Source of the DNA: Hyaloperonospora brassicae
Taxonomy: Eukaryota; Oomycota; Peronosporomycetes; Peronosporales; Peronosporaceae
Assembly (NCBI GenBank): GCA_947650285.1
Contig: CANTFL010001342.1
Coordinates: forward strand, 310,001 to 374,000
Direction of reading: 5' to 3'
DNA: 64,000 nt
How positions within the stretch are numbered: the stretch's first letter is position 1; each line of letters opens with the position of its first letter. The notes beneath the pieces were generated by a model that searched no databases, was not told the DNA's origin, and saw only the letters and a list, made by a program, of their open reading frames with translations. Positions 56,261-64,000 of the stretch are shown piece after piece. The position numbers were made by a program, and so were the translations under genes.

Positions 56261-58444
56261 ATGAGCGAGCTGACTCCTGAGCCGACGTCGCGTCTGCGTC
56301 GCCGCAGCTTCTTCGAAAACATTGAAAACGACGGCTCGAGCGCATCGACCGTCGCAGTGAGTGAGAGCGACTTGACGACTGCTGCGTCAACTGGTGGCGC
56401 GCTGAGCGACTCAGAGAGCTGCGACACTGGCACTGGGCTGCTAAAACCCGTCAAAGTCGGTACAAACCACTTCAGTAGCCCCAGTGACGACCACGAGCCG
56501 GTAATCCAGCGGTCTCAACTATGGGCGTGCGCGCAAGTAGTCCTTAAGTGGTTACGAGTCATCGGGCAGTATGTGATCGCGGGCGCACAAGTAGTGGGGA
56601 CTGCGTGGGCGTCGCGCTTTCCCGCTGCCGCATCGAAAGTGGACGCGTGGCGACACAGAGCTCTGTGGTGCTTTGTCTATACCCCATGCAACTGGATCAA
56701 GCGCTGGCGAGGCGAAGAAGCTGCGGGGCCGGTCAAGTACTGGGTCTACCCGACGCAGTACCTCACGTACGCGTCAGTGAGTCTTTTTCTGCTCGAGATA
56801 CTCATCTACTGCTACTTTTACACTGTTCCCTTGGAGGTCCGCGTTCACGAGTGTGTGTTCCAAGAGCGCTTATTGGCGTCCGCAAACGATCGACAGCGTC
56901 CGCAGGCAGCTGTTGTGCCCCCCATGCAGCCTCTTGCACCATCAGCAGCAGCAACAAATGCTGCATTAAAGTACCTCGAGCGACAATTTGAGCAGCAGTA
57001 TAGTTCGGGAACTCGACAACCTGGACAGGCTCGACGCCCTTGGACATGTTTTGCTGTTATTGCGACCGACAGTGACAGTGCCACAGCTTTCGAGACAACG
57101 GAATTGGCGTTGTTATGGCCGCGAAGTCAAGTGGTGACTGCAAGTGCATTGCACTCAAAAATTGCAAGTCGCGTGCATGTGGCAGTAGGTGCTGGTCCAC
57201 TCGATAGAAATACCAAGACGACGGACGTTGCGCGTGCCGGTGTGTTTGCTGCTCTCTTTCCAGTGAGTGCAATGCGCGCAGCGCTGTTCGCACCGAGGTT
57301 TCCGGATCTTGTGTTGGTAAAGACCGAGTTTGCGCTGCGCCAGATGCTCAAGATTCGACAGGGGCATCAAGAAGAGCGAGATCATCGAGGGAGAGCAGGC
57401 GCACATGCGCTGGATGCGTTGGGGGGTATGCCGCCGACAGATCTCGGTGCTTCTGATCTCGCAGCAAGTCACTTTGGTGTGTACTTGCTGAAAGCTACTG
57501 TGCCTGATATCTACGACCGACGCGTCCGCAAAAATTGGGACGAGTTCCTGCATGTTGTCGTTGTAGGGGACTCGGACAAGGAGAAGCAATTTACAGAGGA
57601 ACTGCTATCTGCATGGGTGGCCCACCCGACGTGGCCGGTTCTTCATGTGCGGTTTCAGCGCTCACTAGCGCTCTGCCAGTCATACCAGCGCCTTTTAAGT
57701 AGCCTGCTGAAAGATTTCGAAGACGATGTAGAAGCAGCAGCTGGTACAGACGAAGCTGGGGACCGGCTGGAGAGCGTGGACGAGAATCGGGCCAAAAAGC
57801 CAAGGACGCGCATGCCAAACGTGGACTTGGTGTGCGAAGAAAAAGCCAACGCACCGCAGGAGATTACAAGACTCAAGAACGCTATTGGTACGCATCTGTT
57901 TCCAGTGCCACCAGAGCTAGAGAAGTACGAGGTGACAGTGCTCGAAAGCTTAGCGGTCGGCGCTGTCACTGTGACGTACAACACACCGATAATGCAGGAG
58001 TGGGTACCGGATAGCTCTGGCGTGCGTGTCGGTGTGTTTGACTACGACAGCCCGGCTGGTGGCGTAGTTGAAGAAATGCAGGCAGAACCGGATGCTGCAG
58101 ACCAGGATGTATCCGATGGAGACAATGGCTTTGCGCAAAAGGAGCAAGGGCTTGCGTACGGTAGTGCTCTTGCAAAGCTACCATCAGTGCATGTGACGCT
58201 CGATGAAATCGAGCACGCGGTTGAGGAACTAGTGTCGATGGACCGAGTTAGCCGCGTGGCGGCAGGACGTTTCGCTCGTGTCCACTATATGCGTATGCGG
58301 ACGCATTACCTTTCAGCTATAGCTGCCCTCGATGCCGCCGTTTGCGAAGGCGATAGTGAAGATACAGGTGAACGTCAGAGTGAGATTGGGCAACATAGAC
58401 GCAGGAAAGTCGAGGTCGAAACGCTGCGAGCCTTCTTGTACTAA
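56261..58444 (+). CDS. Single-pass membrane protein with glycosyltransferase-like C-terminus
   Basis: Intronless, 727 residues from ATG 56261. The N-terminal 165 residues are polar, with Arg/Ser clusters and an amphipathic stretch near 90-115. One hydrophobic segment, YLTYASVSLFLLEILIYCYFYTV (about 168-190), suggests a type II membrane protein of the ER or Golgi with a large lumenal C-terminus. Residues 540-600 (GTHLFPVPPELEKYEVTVLES, LAVGAVTVTYNTPIMQEWV) look like the nucleotide-sugar-binding end of family-4-like glycosyltransferases, where an E-rich loop and LE-A-x-A-x-G-x-PV motif occur. The middle is not recognised, and an acidic insert (EEMQAEPDAADQDVSDGDNG) follows. No substrate can be named. 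Could also be a lineage-specific protein with only local resemblance. Confidence 0.65.
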   Translation: MSELTPEPTSRLRRRSFFENIENDGSSASTVAVSESDLTTAASTGGALSDSESCDTGTGLLKPVKVGTNHFSSPSDDHEPVIQRSQLWACAQVVLKWLRVIGQYVIAGAQVVGTAWASRFPAAASKVDAWRHRALWCFVYTPCNWIKRWRGEEAAGPVKYWVYPTQYLTYASVSLFLLEILIYCYFYTVPLEVRVHECVFQERLLASANDRQRPQAAVVPPMQPLAPSAAATNAALKYLERQFEQQYSSGTRQPGQARRPWTCFAVIATDSDSATAFETTELALLWPRSQVVTASALHSKIASRVHVAVGAGPLDRNTKTTDVARAGVFAALFPVSAMRAALFAPRFPDLVLVKTEFALRQMLKIRQGHQEERDHRGRAGAHALDALGGMPPTDLGASDLAASHFGVYLLKATVPDIYDRRVRKNWDEFLHVVVVGDSDKEKQFTEELLSAWVAHPTWPVLHVRFQRSLALCQSYQRLLSSLLKDFEDDVEAAAGTDEAGDRLESVDENRAKKPRTRMPNVDLVCEEKANAPQEITRLKNAIGTHLFPVPPELEKYEVTVLESLAVGAVTVTYNTPIMQEWVPDSSGVRVGVFDYDSPAGGVVEEMQAEPDAADQDVSDGDNGFAQKEQGLAYGSALAKLPSVHVTLDEIEHAVEELVSMDRVSRVAAGRFARVHYMRMRTHYLSAIAALDAAVCEGDSEDTGERQSEIGQHRRRKVEVETLRAFLY

Positions 58445-59561
58445 GCAGCTTACCATAGTATGCATCGACGGGTAAGAGTCTGTGGGTGGAAGCGAATAGA
58501 GCGGCATATCTATTCAGACATACTTCGCGTATCGTGCGCTTGTGGCAGCATGAGCATAATCTGCAACTTCTCGCCCTTTATCGACTACCATCGCAGTTTC
58601 CTTCACACTTGCGCTTTCTCAGCACCAGTTTGCTCCAACCTTCGCGTTGCTGGGTGCGCTATTTTGGAAACACAGCTTATCCCCCCACTCGTTCCCGTCG
58701 AGTCTTCAGCTTCGACATGACTTGATCAGGCATGCTCGCTACGCAGCTAGACGAAACGCCTGTTTTGTTGTAAATTGCACGCATGAAGCTGTACGTTCGC
58801 GAGATACTGCATCATGAGCGAGCTAATTGTCTACCTCCATTCGTTTATCACAAATTATCTGTGAAGGAAGAGCTTTGTACTCCCGGGATCGCGTTGTTCC
58901 AACCTCATCCAGCGTCCACCTTTTTGCAATGATTCCCATCGTCTGAAAATTCTGCACTTTGTGTGACATATTCAGAAATGTAGCCATACAAGAGGCTTTC
59001 GCTACCGGTGAGGTGGACAAACTTGGAAGACAATTGAGTGCATGCTCGGTTGACATGGTGGATATACTGCTGAGATTGCAATGGAGAAATGACAAACTTT
59101 GGCGCAAACGTCAGTTGTTGATGGAAAACCTTGGTGCACATGGCGCTTGTACTGAAAGCGCCACGTTTGGTGTCACATCGCTATTTGCCCATGCGCGACG
59201 CCGGCATGGATTCTGAGGCGTAGCTGACTTTATGGTGCTCTCGTTCATGCGAATGTTGGCATAGAAGGTTATCGCAACAGTCACGCGTCGAATTGTATCT
59301 CTCTCTCTCTCTCTCTGACCACGTACAGGCAAATGCGACGAGAGAGAAAACGTTTCGAGATCACTAGCCTAGCGGTCTCTTGCTACGATTGTTTCCTGTG
59401 CTGTATCTGGAACAGGGCTACGTGTCAGCGAACGGCTATTATTGTGTGCAAGGGGCGTGTCTAGCAAAGGTAGATGACGTGGAATGTACTCTGTGACGAG
59501 TCGGAACAGTGCAATCGGACCAATAATATGGAGGTGGCGATGACGATACAAGTTTGGGTTT
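58445..59561. other. Intergenic region
   Basis: 3' flank of the membrane protein gene and left flank of Gypsy C. Contains a (TC)n run at about 59298-59316. No gene supported. Confidence 0.5.
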
Positions 59562-60052
59562 GTGACGGGTTGAGCCCGTTACATGAAAATAGATACGAAT
59601 GCATCAATTTTTGAATATTATTTATTTTAGATAAAATTCAATCAATATTACTCGAAAAGAGGCCATGTTAGCAGAATATAACCCGACGGTAATGTTGGCA
59701 GAACATTACCCCCGACGGTAATATTCGTGGTTGCTCCACTTCTTGGTTGATGTACACGGTACATCAACTAAAATAACCACCAATCGCTTCTGAAAGCACG
59801 CAATGGGTAGTGAACAAGAGACCCACATAGGAGATTGTAGTTTAGTATAGTTATATCAAGACGAAGGTGGTTTATTATCGATGCATAACTATATTAAATA
59901 CCGTTCTACTTTTTCCCGTAGACAGAGCTTGCTAGTGCTGTTTGCTTCCTCGCGCTTCCTCGCCACGTGTACGTGAAGTCGGGAGCACGCAGCCTTGTGT
60001 TATATCGAAGCAAGGTCTTACCAGTTATCTGGTAAGAGCGTGCCCCGTTACA
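59562..60052 (+). repeat. 5' LTR of Gypsy C
   Basis: 491 bp, beginning TGTGACGGGTTGAGCCCGTTACA and ending GTGCCCCGTTACA. Longer than the A/B LTRs, with the tandem ACATTACCC(C)CGACGGTAAT motif near 59686-59725. TGGTAGCACTTTG primer site at 60055. Confidence 0.88.
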
Positions 60053-60102
60053 TTTGGTAGCACTTTGTTGTCCGTCCAACGACCACAATCATCTCATTCA
60101 AC

Positions 60103-61253
60103 ATGAACATGTTGGATGAAGAGGAAAGCGTTCACGCCACTCGTGAAAGCTATAGCCATATGATGACATCGAATGGAGTGCGATAGGACGTATGAGTTCT
60201 ACCGTGGGCGAAACCGCAATTAGCGCCATGTTGGAGTCTCTTGACAGAGACCAACAACATGCCACTATAGCCAGGTTCATTCAAAATGAGCTTGTCGCCG
60301 AAAGAGAAAAGGTAGCCTTGCTTCATCAGCAAGGCTCTCAACAGGCCGATCAGTTGAGAGAACTCGGTGCTCAACAGACAGAGCTGTTGAGAAAGCAGCA
60401 ATCCAATGCTGCTGTGGATAGGATGACACACGCGTCATCCCGAAATATTAAAGGTTGATACCTCCAAGTACAGAGGAGTCGAGGAAGACTCCCTGTTACT
60501 ATGGTTCGTCGAACCAGACAGAGCCATAAAGGCAAGTCGTATCGACGATGAGCAAAAGACACTCACATTTGCTCGAACCCACTTGGCTAGACGTGACAAG
60601 ACTTGGCCTTAGGGCTGAAGATGAGCGACCCATACGTCTTTGAGTAGCTGATATCCTTTAAGACCCGGCTCAACCAAACGTTTGAACCGCCACGGGCTAA
60701 GTCCAGAGCTCGATCAGATCTCCTGAAACTCAATCAGGGTAAGCGTGATGTGCACGCTTACGCTCAGCATATACGACTCCTCGCGAGTAGTATAACTGCC
60801 AACCCAGTACATGGACACACGTTGATTGCTGAGTTCATACAAGGGCTCGCAGATGGTCCCGTCAGGAGTCACCTGTTCCACCTTGAGCTGAATACGCTCG
60901 AACAAGCAATCGCAGCTGCGGAACAGGAGGACTTTAGTATGAGACAGGCTCATGCTAGCTCGAGCTCTTATAGTCCACCGAGACGACAGGAGACCGGAGG
61001 TCCAGAACCAATGTACCTCTGTTATGTTGAGAGCAAAAGATATCGCTATTCATACAACAAGCGATCGCAGAAGTGCAATCGTTGTCAGAAGCTAGGACAC
61101 TACGCTTACGAGTATTGTGCCTCACATCCAGTACCAAACAGTACTGAGCGAAATGAACGACCATTTGCAAAAAAGGGCATTGGGCGTGGGTCCAGCGCTG
61201 TTGCAAAACCGCAACAGCGAAGCGGGCCATCAAAAAATGGACGGGGTCAGTAA
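60103..61253 (+). pseudogene. Gypsy C gag
   Basis: Starts MNMLDEEE like A and B; a one-base deletion near 60160 and further breaks near 60450-60740 interrupt it. 60750-61253 is open, with CNRCQKLGHYAYEY (last Cys lost by change) and the end GPSKNGRGQ. The slippery heptamer A-AAA-AAT is kept at 61232-61238. Confidence 0.85.
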
Positions 61254-61626
61254 GGGTGGAGCGTTCCACTATCCAGCAACCTCAAGAGAATTTGCAAATC
61301 TCTTGACAAAAGTTGCTCCGGGTACACAATCGTTGTGTGTCTCTGCACCTGGTGATGAGGTACCACTCATCACCTTGAAGTTGCAAGTGACAAATGATTT
61401 GTCGCTTCGTGCCCTAGTTGACTGTGGGGCGTCGAACAACTTTGTTTGTCGCCAGTCACTAGAGGGTCGTAGGATCAAGTCCGTTGAGCGAGATATTCCA
61501 TCAACAAGGATGACAGTGCGCCTTGCTACAGTCGCATCGATCACTGTGAAGAAACGTGTAGTAGAAATCCACTACACGTTAGAGGGCAAACAGTACGATG
61601 ATGACTTTATCGCTCTGGGTTCGTGA
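61254..61626 (+). pseudogene. Gypsy C protease
   Basis: Open with DCGASNNF and HYTLEGKQYDDDFIAL, then truncated by a deletion that joins it to the segment before RT. A one-base deletion relative to A and B (near 61272) changes its frame relation to gag. Confidence 0.8.
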
Positions 61627-64000
61627 AGACGCCTGCCGCCTGTTTATCAGATGTATATCTGATGAACGTCATGCAGCGTCCGCAAGCGTGATGATGTACT
61701 GCGAGTGAGTGCGATGGCCTCACTTGCGGTACGGTCGTTAGCACGACTGCACAAGATCACAGTGTAGTTGATAACTACACTGTGGAGCAAACTCCCGGCG
61801 GCTGTACAGATGTACAGGCTGCGCCGAAGGTCCACCACTCGAATAAGTCGAGTGGACCGGGACATGGATGCATTCTTAGCGGGCAACATCCTGGAAAGGA
61901 CAAATTCATTATTCAGAAACGGCAACACGGTTATCCTAGGTCGGCTGGAGAGTCGACCGTAGAGGATCGGTACCTGACTGCGATTGCACGGCCACAGTCA
62001 GAAGACGTCGAGGGAATAAGTCCCCACGTACTTGAGGAAGAAACTACTTAAGAGGTATTTGCTAATATATTTGGCTCTAAGAAAACTGAGCGGACAAGCC
62101 ATCAGCAGCCTGCGTAGACAAGTTTTCAGGAAAATACGAGACGTTGAACGTCTTGGTCCATGTTGGATCAAGCGTAGACGCTTATACGCTTAATCTGATT
62201 GTGCCTCCAAAGTTAGCTTCGTACATATCTTTATTGCCAACGCTAGAACCTTAACAGTTCTTGCGCGATCTGCGTTGTGACAAGGTCAATCAGATCTGCA
62301 TACTCGTCACAGAGGATGGGTATGTGGCCGATATTCGGTCGGCAACAGTATACGCTGGGAATGAACGGTCATCGATGGACAAAAGTGTCCTCGATGAGAA
62401 GACTCGGATTGATCGATACACGTCTCAATTCTGGGAGTCACTTCAGGAAAATACTTTATATAAGGATTTGATCGAATTCAAGGATGTGTTCCCTGAATCC
62501 GTACCTTGCGAGTTGCCTAAGGACAAAGGCACTCGACACGAGATCGAGCTCAAACCGGGCTCGAAGTACTGTGTCATGAAGCGGCGGCCACTTCCTCGTG
62601 AACAAGTAGTAGCTATCGACAAGTCTTTGCCGATCGCTTTGCAGCGGGCCATGTGCGGGAATCAGCTTCCCCTCACAGCTTTCCGGCCTTCTGTGTGCGA
62701 AAGGCAACAAGAGTGTGGCGGATAGTGCACTTATTCAACAAGTTCAATGCTGCAACAGTTCCGTAACAGACGCCGATACCGAGGAAGGACGTCATCATAG
62801 ATGGTATGTCTAAGAGTACCAACTAATCGTCCATAATCGTGATGGATGGCTTCTATCAGATCCCCATGCGTGAACGAGACATCGCGTCCATAGCAGTGAG
62901 CACTCCCAGCAGTATGCTGTGGGAGTGGCTAGTGATGCCACAGGGGCTGAGCAACGCCCCTGCAACATTCAACAGATGTGTTACAAATCTGTTGAGACCG
63001 GTGCGACATTTCGCACCGAGTTACTTCGACGATGTGTTCGTCCATAGCCGGGATATGGATGGAAGGACGGATGTTGAAGTTTACAGAACACACGTTCTTC
63101 AGGTTCTTCAACTTATGCGCAAGTATAAGTTGTATGCCAACCTCAAGAAGTGTATATTCTAGGATAGCGAAATACCAATTCTTGGGTGCATCGTGGGTAA
63201 ACACGGCGTACGCCCTGATCCCGAAAAGATCAAGGCGATTACCGACTGGTTTGTGACTGTCGATGTCAAGGGACTGAGGAATTCCTTGGGCCAGCGACGT
63301 ACTTGCACAAGTACTCGCGCAACTACGTCGAGATGACTGTTCATCTTTTGTGCTTGCTCAAGAAAAATGTCAAGTGGTCATGGAACGCTAAGTGACAGCG
63401 TTCCTTTGAAGGTATCAAGCAAAGATTGATGCAATTGGCCATAATGGCGATTGCAGATCAGGACCGACCATTCCATTTGGTCTGCGACGCCAGCGATTTC
63501 GCGATCGGCTGCGCGTTGATGCAATTTGACACAGATGGCGCAGAGCACTTCATCTGCTACCAGTCGCGTCAGCTTTCAACCAGCTGAGCAAAGTTATCCA
63601 GTCCATGACAAGAACCACCTTGCCATGAAGTACGCACTGGCTAAGTTCCGCGTTTATCTCTTAGGAGATAGACCTTTCATTGTCTATACGGACCATGCGT
63701 CACTACGCACGGCCGTAAACAGTCCCCACCTCTCGCAACGAATAGCGAGGTGGCTGTCTTTCTTCGCGGAGTAAAACTTCCTTGTCGAGTATAAACCAAG
63801 ATGGCTCAACGTCGTTGCTGATGAGCTATCACGCCATCCCTATTTTGAGCCGGGCTCGCAATCCAACAGTGAGGACAAGCCCACTGTTGCTGCACTTAAA
63901 GCCAGTGTGCCTTCGTCAAGTTTACTTGACGACGAGCGAAAGGCTTACTCAGAGAACAATGATCTTCTGCTGTTGATGGATTATCTGGAAAATTCATCTC
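61627..64000 (+). pseudogene. Gypsy C reverse transcriptase-RNase H, partial
   Basis: Pieces in order: linker (61782-62051), pre-RT (62261-62725, DKGTRHEIELKPGSKY), RT with SYFDDVFVHS (62839-63162), and RNase H (63526-63774, YTDHASLRTAV). Several stops and shifts separate them. It runs off the window. Confidence 0.85.

Larger units (their letters stand above)
59562..64000 (+). mobile_element. Gypsy copy C, old and incomplete at the window end
   Basis: Related to A and B: LTR, the same primer site, gag, protease and RT in the same order, but with many stops, frameshifts and deletions (for example loss of the GLPWL part of protease). Older than A and B. It supplies sense codons at several positions where A and B have stops, so it helps date those lesions. 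Its 3' part lies beyond the window. Confidence 0.9.

Noticed and set aside
59298..59316. (TC)n run as a core promoter element
   Set aside because: An ordinary microsatellite with no gene start nearby.

Overview
The window looks like nuclear DNA of an oomycete, probably in the Peronosporales (Phytophthora or downy-mildew type). This rests on three things: compact GC-rich genes with few or short (57-133 bp) GT-AG introns, protein families with stramenopile flavour (a kinase fused to EF-hands, a Myb/SANT-like nuclear protein, small secreted cysteine-rich proteins), and Gypsy and Copia retrotransposons with 5-bp target duplications. Nothing supports a bacterium: there are no operons or ribosome binding sites. 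The species is not determinable by eye.

Layout. (1) About 0.4-11.7 kb is a gene island: a small secreted-protein candidate (+), a six-exon SNF1/AMPK alpha kinase (-), a PDZ-like protein (+), a kinase with EF-hands (-), a four-exon fusion of a BED-like zinc finger to a degenerate short-chain dehydrogenase (-), and a Myb/SANT-like nuclear protein (+). (2) 12.4-18.07 kb is a decayed Copia element whose 5' LTR is split by a Gypsy solo LTR. (3) 18.17-26.16 kb is a full-length Gypsy element, copy A (+, 7,988 bp, duplication CAACC). (4) 26.2-34.1 kb is AT-rich decayed DNA with LTR relics and a cluster of GATC palindromes. (5) 34.1-45.7 kb is a second decayed Copia whose gag was split by Gypsy copy B (34.64-42.63 kb, minus strand, also 7,988 bp, duplication TTTCC) and whose right end was hit by another solo LTR. 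(6) 45.7-52.9 kb is AT-rich, gene-poor DNA with a tRNA-like relic. (7) 52.9-58.4 kb is a second GC-rich island: a small secreted cysteine-rich protein (-), a minisatellite of about 113 bp units, and a 727-aa membrane protein with a glycosyltransferase-like C-terminus. (8) From 59.56 kb to the window end is an older, broken Gypsy copy C (+).

The most unusual content is the Gypsy family. Its coding strand order is LTR, gag, protease, RT/RNase H, integrase, LTR, with protease in the -1 frame behind a slippery heptamer and stem. A long antisense gene (535 codons, intact in copy A) runs from the 3' LTR back into pol and overlaps its 3' end by about 450 bp. Copies A and B share the same pol-killing lesions yet have different target duplications, so a pol-defective lineage seems to have moved at least twice with help in trans. 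Short perfect inverted repeats tile essentially the whole element, LTRs and coding regions alike, about one per 45 bp. I do not see this in the Copia elements or the host genes. A and B also lie as 8-kb inverted repeats about 8.5 kb apart.
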